Source: Burkholderiaceae bacterium
Lineage (GTDB): Bacteria > Pseudomonadota > Gammaproteobacteria > Burkholderiales > Burkholderiaceae_C
Assembly: GCA_014879655.1 (NCBI GenBank)
Contig: JACSRS010000084.1
Location: 1 to 50,700 of the forward strand
Length of the DNA: 50,700 nt
Reading direction: 5' to 3'
Shown here: piece after piece, positions 7,973 through 16,730 of the stretch
Numbering within the stretch: the stretch's first letter is position 1
Layout of the letters: each line of letters begins with the position of its first letter
The notes under the pieces: generated by a model
What the model was told of the DNA's origin: nothing
Databases searched by the model: none
Seen by the model: the letters and a program-made list of their open reading frames with translations, nothing else
Position numbers and translations under genes: made by a program

Positions 7973-9562
7973 TCACGTCCGCTCGATCACTGCGCGGCCC
8001 GCCTGCACTTCGAAGCGCGCCAGCGTCTCGATGCGGGTGACCGGCTGGCGCACGTCGTCCACCACCCGCAGCGTGGTGGTCAGGCGCCGGGGGGTGAATT
8101 CGGCCACGCCGTAACCCTTGCGCTGGTTGTCGGCAAAGACGAAATGCGGGTTTTCCGCCAGCTGCTCGGCCACCCGGTCACCCGGCGCAGCGCGCGAGGT
8201 GATGCTGGTGCCGCAAAACTCCACACCCAGCGCGGCGCTCTCGGGTTTCAGATAGTCGGCCTTCACGTGGCCGACCCAGCTCTCGTGCACGTCGCCACCC
8301 AGCAGCACCGGGTTGGGCACCGCGTGGCGCTGGAGCGACGCGGTCAGGCGGCCGCGCGCCGCCTCGTAGCCGTCCCAGCCGTCGTTCCACAGCGTCGCGC
8401 CCGGACCCTGTCTGAAGTCGCGCCGGCCGAACAGCGTCTGCTGGCCCAGCACGTTCCAGGTGGCGCCGCCGCGGGCGCGGGCGAACTGCGCGTCCAGCCA
8501 CTGCTCCTGCGCCGCCCCCAGCAGGCTGCGGCGCGGGTCGCCCCAGTCGGCGCATTTGGCCGGGTCCACCATGCTGGAGCCGGTGCGCCCATCCTTGTTG
8601 CAGACCTGCGGGTCGCGGTACTGGCGGTCATCCAGCAAGCAGATGCTGGCCAGCCGGCCAAACGGCACCTGGCCGTAAATGCGCATTTCGGCGCCACGGG
8701 TCAAGCCGGCCAGCTTGCGTGTCAGCACCTCGGCGCGCAGCGGCATGTGCTCGTAATACGCCTGATACGCCGCCGCGCGCCGCGCGGCAAAGTCTGCAAC
8801 CGGCGGGCCGCCATTGCCTTCCTTCAGCCCGGCGTAGTCGTTCTGCACTTCATGGTCATCCCAGGTCACCAGCCAGGGGCAGGCGGCGTGCATGGCCTGC
8901 AGGTCGGCGTCGCCCCGGTACAGCGCGTAGCGATTGCGGTAGTCGTCCAGCGTCAGCACCCAGCCGCCGGGCGGCACGCGCACGGCGTCGCTGGCGCCGG
9001 GGTATTCGTAGATGTAATCGCCCAGAAACAGCACCGCGTCCAGGTTCTCGTCGCGCATGTGCCGCCAGGCGCTGAAATGGCCGTGCTCCCAGCGCTGGCA
9101 ACTGGCATAGGCCAGCCGCAGGCGGCTGGCGGCGGCATCGGGCGCGGGGAAGGTGCGGGTGCGCCCCACCGGGCTGACCGCATCACCGGCGATGAAGCGG
9201 TAAAACACCCAGCGGTCGGGCGCCAGACCGCTGACCTCGACATGCACCGCGTGCCCCAGCTCGGCCACCGCCAGCGTCTCGCCGGCGCGCAGCGGCTGGC
9301 GGAACTGCTCGTCGTCCGCCATTTCCCAGCGCACGGCCACGTCCTGCTGGCCCAGCATCGGCTGGCCGGTCAGGCCGGTCTGCACCAGCCGCGTCCACAG
9401 CACCACCGAATCGGGCGTGGGCGAGCCGCTGGCCACGCCCAGCGCAAACGGGTTGGATGCCCAGCGGGTCTGGCTCCAGGCGCTGCGCGGCAGCCACAGG
9501 CCCGCCGCGCTGGCGGTGGCGAGCTTGAGCACGTGGCGGCGATCCGGTTCAGGCTGTTGCAT
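7973..9562 (-). CDS. phoD: PhoD-like alkaline phosphatase/phosphodiesterase, Tat-exported
   Basis: PhoD enzymes hydrolyse phosphodiesters and monoesters outside the cytoplasmic membrane using Fe and Ca. The 529-residue product starts at ATG 9562 with a twin-arginine signal: DRRHVLKL at residues 7-14, a hydrophobic core and a cleavage region around AWSQ. Family motifs follow in order: FALGVASGSP, YASCQ, FLGDYIYEY, TWDDHEVQNDYAG and GGDVHESWVGH, which supply the metal ligands. A longer frame to 9760 lacks export logic and overlaps the divergent esterase gene, so it was not used. It is 34 bases upstream of rodA and divergent from the YqiA-like gene, with 75 bases between the two starts. No Pho box was recognised there. 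Confidence 0.93.
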   Translation of the reverse strand: MQQPEPDRRHVLKLATASAAGLWLPRSAWSQTRWASNPFALGVASGSPTPDSVVLWTRLVQTGLTGQPMLGQQDVAVRWEMADDEQFRQPLRAGETLAVAELGHAVHVEVSGLAPDRWVFYRFIAGDAVSPVGRTRTFPAPDAAASRLRLAYASCQRWEHGHFSAWRHMRDENLDAVLFLGDYIYEYPGASDAVRVPPGGWVLTLDDYRNRYALYRGDADLQAMHAACPWLVTWDDHEVQNDYAGLKEGNGGPPVADFAARRAAAYQAYYEHMPLRAEVLTRKLAGLTRGAEMRIYGQVPFGRLASICLLDDRQYRDPQVCNKDGRTGSSMVDPAKCADWGDPRRSLLGAAQEQWLDAQFARARGGATWNVLGQQTLFGRRDFRQGPGATLWNDGWDGYEAARGRLTASLQRHAVPNPVLLGGDVHESWVGHVKADYLKPESAALGVEFCGTSITSRAAPGDRVAEQLAENPHFVFADNQRKGYGVAEFTPRRLTTTLRVVDDVRQPVTRIETLARFEVQAGRAVIERT

Positions 9563-9637
9563 GGGAAGGTCAGAACGGGGGAAAAGCGAATCGTGACACA
9601 GGCGCGGCGAAACGCAACGGCGCCTATCATCTGGCGC

Positions 9638-10249
9638 ATGACCACCACCCACCTGCTCTACCTGCACGGATTCCGTTCGTCGCCGCTGTCGGCCAAGGCG
9701 CAACAGGTCGCGGCGCGTGTGCGCGAACGCCACCCCGACGTGAACTGGTGGTGCCCGCAACTGCCGCCCTCCCCGCGCGAAGCGATGGAAATGGTCGCCA
9801 AGGGCATCCAGAGCTGGCCGAAGGCGACGATGGCGGTGATCGGCTCGTCATTGGGCGGTTATTACGCCACCTGGGTCGCCACGCAGACGGGCTGCCGCGC
9901 GGTGCTGCTGAACCCGGCCGTCCACCCGGCGCGGGATCTGGCGGCCTACGTGGGCGAGCAGACCAGCTTTCACAACCCGGACGACCATTTCTTCTTCAAG
10001 CCCGAGTTTGTGGACGAACTCCGGGCGCTGGACGCCGGGCCGCTGCGCGATCCGACGCAGTTCTTCGCCATCATCGCCAAGGGCGACGAGGTGCTCGACT
10101 GGCGCGAGATGCGCGCTCGTTACCAGGGCGCGCGCATCCGCCTGCTGGCCGGTGGCGACCACGCGCTGAGCGACTTTGACCAGCACCTGGACGCCGTGCT
10201 GGCGTTTGCCGGGCTGGGCCAGCCCGCCCCCACGGTGCTCAGGCCCTGA
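9638..10249 (+). CDS. YqiA/YcfP-like alpha/beta-fold esterase
   Basis: The 203-residue protein begins with the typical LLYLHGFRSSP oxyanion segment (residues 6-16), has the nucleophile elbow GSSLGG at 69-74 with Ser71 as likely nucleophile, and ends with a GDHALSDF segment that carries the expected His. E. coli YqiA is a 193-residue esterase acting on acyl-CoA and short p-nitrophenyl esters in vitro. The ATG at 9638 fits the conserved N-terminus; the frame stays open far upstream only as the antisense of phoD. It is followed after 47 bases by the RNase gene on the same strand. Confidence 0.9.
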   Translation: MTTTHLLYLHGFRSSPLSAKAQQVAARVRERHPDVNWWCPQLPPSPREAMEMVAKGIQSWPKATMAVIGSSLGGYYATWVATQTGCRAVLLNPAVHPARDLAAYVGEQTSFHNPDDHFFFKPEFVDELRALDAGPLRDPTQFFAIIAKGDEVLDWREMRARYQGARIRLLAGGDHALSDFDQHLDAVLAFAGLGQPAPTVLRP

Positions 10250-10296
10250 GCGCGGCCCGGCCGGGGTCACCGGCAAATGCAGGGACAATCCCTGCC

Positions 10297-12375
10297 ATGT
10301 ATCTCTTATTTGAAGAAGCCGGCAAGTTTCAGGCCGGGCGTGTGCTTTCCGAGGCCGAGGCGTCGGCGCAGGTGGAGCTGGACAGCGGCAAGCGGGTGAA
10401 AGTCAAGGCCGCCAACATCCTGATCAAGTTCGACAAACCCGCGCCGGCCGAGCTGATGGCGCAGGCCGCCGCCGCCGCGCAGACCATTGAACTGGAACTG
10501 GCCTGGGAGTTTGCGCCGGAAGAAGAATTCGGCTTTGCCGACCTGGCGCGCGACTATTTCAGCGACAACGCCACGCTGATCCAGCAAGCGGGCGCACTTT
10601 TCAGGCTGTTCGAGGCGCCGCACTACTTTCGCCGCGCCGGCAAGGGGCGGTTTCGCAAGGCGCCGGCCGAGATCGTGCAGCAAGCGCTGGCAGCCATCGA
10701 GAAGAAAAAGGCCGTGCTGGAGCAGATCGACGCCTGGTCTGCCGAACTGAGCGCCGGCCGTTGCCCGGCGCCGGTGCAGGAGCAGCTGTTCAAGATTCTG
10801 TTCCGCCCGGACAAGAACGCGCCCGAATACAAGGCCGTGGTGGAGGCATCGCGCGCTTCGCACCTGCCGCCGCTGGCACTGCTGCAGCGCGCCGGCGCCA
10901 TTGCGTCGCCGTACCAGTTTCACTGGCAGCGCTTTCTGCTCGACAACTTTCCCAAGGGCACGGCTTTCCCCGCGCTGCAGGCGCCCGCCATCACCGACGA
11001 GTTGCCGCTGTCGCCCGTGCAGGCGTATTCGATTGACGACTCGCAGACCACCGAGATCGACGACGCGCTGTCGGTGCAGGGGCTGGGCAGCGGCACGGTG
11101 ATCGTCGGCATTCACATTGCCGCGCCGGGCCTGGCCATCGCGCCCGGCAGCCCGATCGACCAGGTGGGGCGCAACCGGTTTTCCACCGTCTACATGCCGG
11201 GCTACAAGATCACCATGCTGCCCGACGACGTGGTGCAGAGCTACACGCTGGCCGAGGGGCGCGACTGCCCGGCGGTGTCGCTCTACGTCACGTTTGACGA
11301 AGCCACGCTGGAAATCCAGACATCCGAGACACGGCTGGAGCGCGTTCACATCGCCGCCAACCTGCGGCACGACCAGCTCGACGCCGTGGTCACCCCCCCC
11401 TGGCTCGAAAATCCGGCTTTTGAGCATGAAAATGGCACCATCCCAGCGTCAATCAGTCGTTTGCAGCTATCGTTTTTGTACCGACTGGCGAAAGAGCTGA
11501 AAGCCCGGCGCGAGGTGGTGCGTGGCAAACCCGAAAACTTCAACCGGCCGGATTACAACTTCCGCCTCATCGGCAATGACGGCGCCGTGCCCACCGGCAG
11601 CGAAGAAGTGGTCATTACCACCCGCCAGCGCGGCTCGCCGCTGGACCTGATCGTGGCCGAAGCCATGATTCTGGCCAACAGCACCTGGGGCAGCTGGATG
11701 GCCGAGCTCGGCGTGCCCGGCATCTATCGCAGCCAGGCCAGCATGGCGCCGGGCGTGAAGGTGCGCATGGGCACCAAGGCGCTGCCGCACGCCGGCATCG
11801 GTGTGAAAAGCTATGCTTGGAGCACCTCACCGCTGCGCCGCTACACCGATCTGGTGAACCAGTGGCAGATCATCGCCTGCGCCCGCCATGGCAGGACGGC
11901 CGCGCTGGCCGCGCCGTTCAAGCCCAAGGATGCCGAGCTGTTCAGCATCATCAGCGGCTTTGACGCCGCCTACAGCGCCTACAACGGCTACCAGGCCGGC
12001 ATGGAGCGCTTCTGGACGCTCAAATACCTGGAGCAGCAGGGCATCAGCGAGCTGACCGCCACCACCTTCAAGGAAGGCCCGGGCGGCAGCTGGATGGTGC
12101 GCGCCGACACGCTGCCGTTGGTCTTCCCGGTGCTGGGCGGCCAGGGGCTGATGCGCGGCGCGCGCCTGCGCGTGAAGCTGGGCGAAATCGACGAGATCGC
12201 GCTCGACGTCAGCGGCACCGTGCTGGAGCGGCTGGATGTGCCCGCCGACGCGCTTGACGCAGACGAAGCCGGTTCGGGCGACGAAGACGACGACGAAGCC
12301 GCTGCCGGGCCGATCACCATCGCGGTGGACGTGAACGAGTCCGGCGCTGCGCCCGGCGATAATTCCCAGCCGTGA
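10297..12375 (+). CDS. RNase II/R-family 3'-5' exoribonuclease (RNB domain)
   Basis: A 692-residue hydrolytic exoribonuclease. The RNB catalytic domain spans about residues 243-560, with acidic metal-binding cluster SIDDSQTTEIDDALS at 245-259 and YAWSTSPLRRYTDL near residues 507-520. The N-terminus is a short beta-barrel-like domain rather than the two full cold-shock domains of E. coli RNase R. The C-terminus after the S1-like region is Asp/Glu-rich (DEAGSGDEDDDEAAA). RNase R and RNase II cannot be firmly separated from this architecture. Residues about 371-393 are encoded by a copy of the dispersed repeat, which interrupts the RNB domain in frame. The stop overlaps the next GTG by four bases. 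Confidence 0.92.
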   Translation: MYLLFEEAGKFQAGRVLSEAEASAQVELDSGKRVKVKAANILIKFDKPAPAELMAQAAAAAQTIELELAWEFAPEEEFGFADLARDYFSDNATLIQQAGALFRLFEAPHYFRRAGKGRFRKAPAEIVQQALAAIEKKKAVLEQIDAWSAELSAGRCPAPVQEQLFKILFRPDKNAPEYKAVVEASRASHLPPLALLQRAGAIASPYQFHWQRFLLDNFPKGTAFPALQAPAITDELPLSPVQAYSIDDSQTTEIDDALSVQGLGSGTVIVGIHIAAPGLAIAPGSPIDQVGRNRFSTVYMPGYKITMLPDDVVQSYTLAEGRDCPAVSLYVTFDEATLEIQTSETRLERVHIAANLRHDQLDAVVTPPWLENPAFEHENGTIPASISRLQLSFLYRLAKELKARREVVRGKPENFNRPDYNFRLIGNDGAVPTGSEEVVITTRQRGSPLDLIVAEAMILANSTWGSWMAELGVPGIYRSQASMAPGVKVRMGTKALPHAGIGVKSYAWSTSPLRRYTDLVNQWQIIACARHGRTAALAAPFKPKDAELFSIISGFDAAYSAYNGYQAGMERFWTLKYLEQQGISELTATTFKEGPGGSWMVRADTLPLVFPVLGGQGLMRGARLRVKLGEIDEIALDVSGTVLERLDVPADALDADEAGSGDEDDDEAAAGPITIAVDVNESGAAPGDNSQP
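11410..11473 (-). repeat. Dispersed repeat copy B, inside the RNase II/R-family gene
   Basis: On the minus strand ATAGC (11466-11470) is followed after 14 bases by TGACGCTGG (11443-11451), a GCC and a TTTT/CAAAA tail. It is antisense to the host gene and encodes a segment around HENGTIPASISRLQL in frame. Confidence 0.75.
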
Positions 12376-13232
12376 ACCTCCGGTCTTTCAGCACCCTCCA
12401 GATTGCACTGGGCGCGTCCGTGCTGGTCCACGCCGCGCTGCTGACCGTGCGCTTCGTCAACCCCGAGGGCTTCAACCGCGTGTTTCAGGACACGCCGCTG
12501 GAAGTGATCCTGGTCAACGCCAAAAGCAGCGAAAAAACCGACCCGAAGCAGGCCAAGGCCATTGCCCAGCACGCGCTGGCCGGCGGCGGCGATGCCGACA
12601 AGGGCCGCGCCACCACGCCGCTGCCGTCGTCGGCGCTGACCGAGCTGGGCGACTCGACCGAAGACGCCCAGCGCAAGGTCGAGGCCATGCTGGAGCAGCA
12701 GACCATGATGCTGGCGCAGATCCGCGCGCAGCTGGCTGCCCTGCCGCCGCCCGACCCGAAGAAGTCCGCCAAATCGGCCGAATCGCGCGAGCGCGAAGAA
12801 AAGCGCCGCCAGCTGATGAACCTGCTGGCCGAGATCGAGCGGCGGGTGAATGAAGAAAACGCCCGCCCCAAGAAGCGCTACATCAGCCCGGCCACCCGCG
12901 AAGAGGTCTACGCCATCTATTACGACAAGCTGCGCAGCCGCATCGAGGAGCGTGGCACCGAGAACTTTCCCAGCTCGGCCGGCCGCAAGCTGTATGGCGA
13001 GCTGACCATGGTGCTGACCGTGAACCACGACGGCCGCGTGATCGACGCCGAGGTGGTGCAGTCGTCGGGCACGCTGGTGCTGGACCGGCGAGCGCTGGCC
13101 ATTGCCAAGAGCGCAGGCCCGTTCGGCCGTTTCTCTGACGCGATGCGCCGCAAGGCGGACCAGATTGTCGTTGTCTCGCGCTTCAAGTTCACCCGCGAAG
13201 AGACGCTGGAAACCAACCTGACCGCGCGCTGA
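12372..13232 (+). CDS. TonB-like energy transducer protein
   Basis: The 286-residue protein has one N-terminal membrane anchor (about residues 9-26), a charged central region with a probable coiled coil (around 96-170, rich in Glu, Arg, Lys and Gln), and a C-terminal domain ending LTMVLTVNHDGRVIDAEVVQSSG...FKFTREE that fits TonB_C. TonB-type proteins span the periplasm and energise outer membrane receptors using ExbB-ExbD. No exbB, exbD or receptor gene lies in the window, and the usual Pro-Lys/Pro-Glu stretch is missing, so this may be an orphan family member with another envelope role. Its GTG start overlaps the RNase stop by four bases and aroE follows after 31 bases, implying cotranscription. 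Confidence 0.85.
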   Translation: MNLRSFSTLQIALGASVLVHAALLTVRFVNPEGFNRVFQDTPLEVILVNAKSSEKTDPKQAKAIAQHALAGGGDADKGRATTPLPSSALTELGDSTEDAQRKVEAMLEQQTMMLAQIRAQLAALPPPDPKKSAKSAESREREEKRRQLMNLLAEIERRVNEENARPKKRYISPATREEVYAIYYDKLRSRIEERGTENFPSSAGRKLYGELTMVLTVNHDGRVIDAEVVQSSGTLVLDRRALAIAKSAGPFGRFSDAMRRKADQIVVVSRFKFTREETLETNLTAR

Positions 13233-13263
13233 ACTAAGCCGCGCTGCCCGCCCGAACCACCCC

Positions 13264-14118
13264 ATGGACCTCTATTGCGTATTGGGCAACCCGGTGGCAC
13301 ACAGCCGCTCGCCGTGGATTCACGCCCGCTTTGCCGAGCTGACCGGCCAGACCCTCAGCTACGAGCGCCGGCTGGCGCCGCTGGACGGCTTTGCCGCCAC
13401 CGTGGCCGCCTTTCGCGCCGAGGGCGGACGGGGCTGCAACGTCACCGTGCCGTTCAAGCATGAAGCCGCCGCGCTGGCCACCTGGCGCAGCCCGGCCGTG
13501 GTGTTGGCCGGCGCGGCCAACACGCTGCAGATCGATGGCGACACCGTGCGTGCCCACAACACCGACGGCCCCGGCCTGGTGGCCGACATCACGGTGAACG
13601 CCGGCGTGCCGATCGCCGGGCGCGACCTGCTGCTGATCGGCGCCGGCGGCGCGGCGGCCGGTGTGCTGGGACCGCTGATCACGCAACGCCCACAGCGGCT
13701 GGTGGTGGCCAACCGCACCGCAGCAAAAGCCGAAGAACTGGCGCGGCAGCATGGCCCGTTGGCGGCGGATTTCAAGGTCGACCTGCAGGCCTGCGGCCTG
13801 GACGCCCCGGCGCTGGCCGACGGTTTTGACATCGTCATCAATGCCACCGCCAGCAGCCTGGGTGGCGGTGAGGTGCCCGTGCCCGCCCACGTGCTCAAAC
13901 CCGGCGCGCTGGCGCTGGACATGATGTACGGCCCCGCCGCGCAGGGCTTCATGGCCTGGGCCGCGGCCCATGGCGCCACGGCGCGCGACGGTCTGGGCAT
14001 GCTGGTGGAGCAGGCGGCCGAGTCGTTTTTAATCTGGCGCGGCGTGCGCCCGCCGTCGGGGCAGGTGCTGGCCGAGTTGCGTGCGATCGTGGATGGTGGC
14101 GTCACAGCTGTGTCCTGA
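13264..14118 (+). CDS. aroE: Shikimate dehydrogenase
   Basis: Reduces 3-dehydroshikimate to shikimate with NADPH, step four of the shikimate pathway. The 284-residue protein shows CVLGNPVAHSRSPWIH (residues 5-20) for shikimate binding, NVTVPFKHEA with catalytic Lys65, NTDGPGL, and the nucleotide-binding loop GAGGAAAGV. It forms a putative operon with the RNase and TonB-like genes upstream and mtgA 27 bases downstream. aroG, the first enzyme of the same pathway, lies about 10 kb away on the other strand under separate control. Confidence 0.95.
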   Translation: MDLYCVLGNPVAHSRSPWIHARFAELTGQTLSYERRLAPLDGFAATVAAFRAEGGRGCNVTVPFKHEAAALATWRSPAVVLAGAANTLQIDGDTVRAHNTDGPGLVADITVNAGVPIAGRDLLLIGAGGAAAGVLGPLITQRPQRLVVANRTAAKAEELARQHGPLAADFKVDLQACGLDAPALADGFDIVINATASSLGGGEVPVPAHVLKPGALALDMMYGPAAQGFMAWAAAHGATARDGLGMLVEQAAESFLIWRGVRPPSGQVLAELRAIVDGGVTAVS

Positions 14119-14145
14119 AAAACATAGCGAGAAATCAGGCAGTTC

Positions 14146-14886
14146 ATGACCTCCAAAATCCTGCGCTGGCTGTTGCTGGTGGTGGCTGCCGGCCTGGTGC
14201 TGCAGCTGTTCTTCATCGGCCGCATCGCGCTGATGGCGGTGGTCGACCCGCAATCGACCACCTTCGAGCGCTCCGAAGCGTGGCGCATTGCCACCGAGAA
14301 GGGCACGCTGCGCTGGCGCCAGCAGTGGGTGCCGTATGCGCAGATCGCCGACAACCTCAAGCGCGCGGTGATCGCGTCGGAAGACGGGTCTTTCGTCAAC
14401 CATGACGGCGTGGAATGGGAAGCGATAGAAAAGGCCTGGCAGAAGAACAGCCAGGCCGAAGAACTGGCCGCGAAACGCGCTGCGCAGGCCCGGCCCGGCA
14501 AGGCTGCGAAGCCGCCCAAGATCATCGGCGGCTCCACCATCACCCAGCAACTGGCCAAGAACCTGCTGCTGTCCGGCGAGCGCACACTGCTGCGCAAAGG
14601 TCAGGAGTTTGTGCTGACGGTGACGCTGGAACTGCTGCTGTCCAAGCAGCGCATTCTGGAGATCTACCTGAACAACGTGGAATGGGGCGAAGGCGTGTTC
14701 GGCGCGGAGGCGGCTGCCCAGCACTACTACCGCAAGCCAGCCTCAAAACTCAGCGCCTACGAAGCCGCCCGCCTGGCCGTGATGCTGCCGCGGCCCAAGT
14801 ACTTTGAGAAAGTGCCGAACTCCGGCTACCTGAGCAGCCGCGCCGGCACGATCGTGGCGCGGATGGGGGATGCGGAGTTGCCATGA
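14146..14886 (+). CDS. mtgA: Monofunctional biosynthetic peptidoglycan transglycosylase
   Basis: A GT51 enzyme that polymerises lipid II in the periplasm without a transpeptidase domain. The 246-residue protein has one N-terminal membrane anchor (about 5-30), catalytic Glu79 in IASEDGSF, and the later GT51 motifs GGSTITQQLAKNL, RKGQEF and SKQRILEIYLN. Between the first and second motif is an extra Lys/Ala-rich stretch of about 25 residues (around 96-122). It continues the aroE transcription unit. Confidence 0.94.
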   Translation: MTSKILRWLLLVVAAGLVLQLFFIGRIALMAVVDPQSTTFERSEAWRIATEKGTLRWRQQWVPYAQIADNLKRAVIASEDGSFVNHDGVEWEAIEKAWQKNSQAEELAAKRAAQARPGKAAKPPKIIGGSTITQQLAKNLLLSGERTLLRKGQEFVLTVTLELLLSKQRILEIYLNNVEWGEGVFGAEAAAQHYYRKPASKLSAYEAARLAVMLPRPKYFEKVPNSGYLSSRAGTIVARMGDAELP

Positions 14887-15074
14887 AATGGAGATGATTT
14901 TCTTCGAAAAATCAAGTCTTTTGCGAGGTTACATCGTTGGTCCGTCCGTACCTCCAGTTCGTTGATGGTGTGTTGCACTTGGAACTTGAGAGTGCCCAAT
15001 ATTTGGCGGCCACGATAGAAAAAAAGCAACGTATTGTCCGAATCGACCCTCACGAACACCCTATCATCCCCGCC
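14887..15074. other. Intergenic region between mtgA and the acyltransferase gene
   Basis: This 188-base gap is more AT-rich than its surroundings. A frame continuous with the acyltransferase extends back to a TTG at 14937, but residues encoded there have no acyltransferase character. A promoter for the acyltransferase/CdsA-like pair is likely here; I could not pick -35 and -10 boxes with confidence. Confidence 0.4.
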
Positions 15075-15686
15075 ATGGCCGCGAAACTGATGAGTCTGTT
15101 CCTTTTGGGCCTGATCCGGGTGCTGACCGGCGCGCAGGCTCGCTGGCTGGGTTGCCCGCCCAAGGCTGAGCAACGCATCTATTTCGCGAATCACCAGAGC
15201 CACGCCGACCTGATGATGATCTGGGCGGCGCTGCCTGAAGAGCTTCGTTCCATCACCCGGCCGATTGCGGCGAAAGACTACTGGACGGGCAGCAGGTTTC
15301 GCCAGTGGATCACGACGGCGGTTTTCAATGCCGTCTACGTTTCACGAGAGCGGGTTGCCGACGAAGATCCGCTGGAGCCGTTGATTGAAGCACTGGAAAG
15401 CGGCGACTCGCTGATCATCTTCCCCGAAGGCACGCGCGGCAGCACGGGCGAGCCGCAGGCTTTCAAGGCGGGCTTGTACAACCTGGCGGTGAAATTCCCC
15501 GAAGTGGTGCTGGTCCCAGCGTGGATCAACAACGTGCAACGGGTCATGCCCAAGGGGGAAGTGGTGCCGGTGCCAATTCTTTGCTCGGTCACGTTTGGCG
15601 CGCCGATCCGGCTGGAGGCCGACGAGGATCGCGCGGATTTCCTGACCCGTGCCCGACAGGCCGTCATCGCCTTGCGCGACATGTAA
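15075..15686 (+). CDS. 1-acyl-sn-glycerol-3-phosphate acyltransferase (PlsC-like)
   Basis: PlsC enzymes acylate lysophosphatidate to phosphatidate at the inner membrane face. The 203-residue product has an N-terminal hydrophobic segment, the catalytic box NHQSHAD, and the substrate box FPEGTRGS about 75 residues later. I chose ATG 15075, which puts the hydrophobic segment at the N-terminus; ATG 15090 is an alternative. The next gene, a CdsA-like cytidylyltransferase, begins 11 bases after the stop, so the pair could perform consecutive steps from lysophosphatidate to CDP-diacylglycerol. Confidence 0.88.
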   Translation: MAAKLMSLFLLGLIRVLTGAQARWLGCPPKAEQRIYFANHQSHADLMMIWAALPEELRSITRPIAAKDYWTGSRFRQWITTAVFNAVYVSRERVADEDPLEPLIEALESGDSLIIFPEGTRGSTGEPQAFKAGLYNLAVKFPEVVLVPAWINNVQRVMPKGEVVPVPILCSVTFGAPIRLEADEDRADFLTRARQAVIALRDM

Positions 15687-15697
15687 AGGCCGGCGAT

Positions 15698-16687
15698 ATG
15701 GGTCAATTTCTCAGAGATCTCAATGCCAGCCAGCAGGTGGCGGCACTGTTTGTGATTGTTTTCGGACTGCTCTTTGCGGCCAGCACCACGGCTTTCCTGC
15801 TGTCGCTGCGCGAAAAAGACGAGGGTGCGCAGGCCGACCGTGCACGTGCCAGACTGGGCGAGGTGCGCGCGCTGCTGCGCACGTCATGGGTGATGATGAC
15901 GGTGTTCTGGGTGGGCTGGGCACTGGGTGACGTGGTGGCAACCACCTTGTTCGGGCTTGTGGCTTTTTTTGCGCTGCGCGAATTCGTAACCCTCTCGCCC
16001 ACCGGGCGGGGGGACCACCGCGGCCTGGTGCTGGCGTTTTTTGTGGTGCTGCCGCTGCAGTTCTGGCTGGTGGCAACCGAGCGGTTTGACCTGTTCACCG
16101 TGTTCATTCCGGTATACGTCTTTCTCGCGATTCCGGTGGTCAGCGTGCTGGCCGGCGACCCGAAACGGTTTCTGGAGCGAAACGCCAAGCTGCAATGGGG
16201 CATCATGGTCTGCATCTACGGCATGAGCCACGTCCCGGCCCTGTTGCTGTTGCAGTTTCCCAAATGGGGCGCCAGGAACGCCTTTCTGGTGTTCTTTCTC
16301 GTCATCGTGGTGCAGGCGGCGATGGTGACGCAGCACGTCGTGAGCCGGCGGTTCAAGCGCAAGCCGCTGGCGCCGGAAATCAGTGAAAGTTTCAACTGGA
16401 TGAGCTGGTTTGCTGGCATGGCCACCGGCGGGCTGCTGGGCGTTGTGCTGACGGGCATCACACCCTTCAAGCCGGGCCAGGCACTGGCGATGGCGCTGAT
16501 CGCCTGCACAGCCGGTTCACTGGGTCATCTGGTCATGAAGGCGCTCAAGCGCGACCGCGGCGTGCCCAACTGGGGGGCTCAGGGCCATTCGGTGACAGGG
16601 GCCAGCGGCCTGCTCGACCGGGTGGACGGCCTGTGCTTTGCTGCCCCGGTGTTTTTTCACTCGGTTCGATGGTATTTTGGGGCATGA
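15698..16687 (+). CDS. CdsA-like phosphatidate cytidylyltransferase
   Basis: CdsA transfers CMP from CTP to phosphatidate, giving CDP-diacylglycerol for phospholipid synthesis. The 329-residue integral membrane protein has about eight hydrophobic segments and, near the C-terminus, a match to the CTP transferase signature: MKALKRDRGVPNWGAQGH then LLDRVDGL. The canonical signature has KD where this protein has RD and HGG where this has HSV, so it is a divergent member and may be a paralogue of the main CdsA. The last bases of the gene overlap dispersed repeat copy C, so its C-terminus may have been reshaped by that element. Confidence 0.85.
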   Translation: MGQFLRDLNASQQVAALFVIVFGLLFAASTTAFLLSLREKDEGAQADRARARLGEVRALLRTSWVMMTVFWVGWALGDVVATTLFGLVAFFALREFVTLSPTGRGDHRGLVLAFFVVLPLQFWLVATERFDLFTVFIPVYVFLAIPVVSVLAGDPKRFLERNAKLQWGIMVCIYGMSHVPALLLLQFPKWGARNAFLVFFLVIVVQAAMVTQHVVSRRFKRKPLAPEISESFNWMSWFAGMATGGLLGVVLTGITPFKPGQALAMALIACTAGSLGHLVMKALKRDRGVPNWGAQGHSVTGASGLLDRVDGLCFAAPVFFHSVRWYFGA

Positions 16688-16719
16688 TCCAGCGTCATAA
16701 AGTCTTCTTCTGCTATTGA
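16664..16719 (-). repeat. Dispersed repeat copy C, between the cdsA-like gene and ruvC
   Basis: On the minus strand ATAGC (16712-16716), 14 bases, TGACGCTGG (16689-16697), five bases, GCCCCAAAAT. It overlaps the last codons of the cdsA-like gene and fills most of the space before ruvC. Confidence 0.75.
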
Positions 16720-16730
16720 AATTGAATGGA

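Noticed and set aside
7820-9637. Long plus-strand frame before the esterase
   Set aside because: It is the antisense of phoD and rodA. Only the portion from ATG 9638 resembles a protein family.
12372-13232. Full TonB system
   Set aside because: No exbB, exbD or receptor nearby and no Pro-Lys stretch, so only a TonB-like protein can be claimed.
14826-15203. 125-codon minus-strand frame over mtgA and the acyltransferase
   Set aside because: Shadow of two well-supported genes with no family resemblance.
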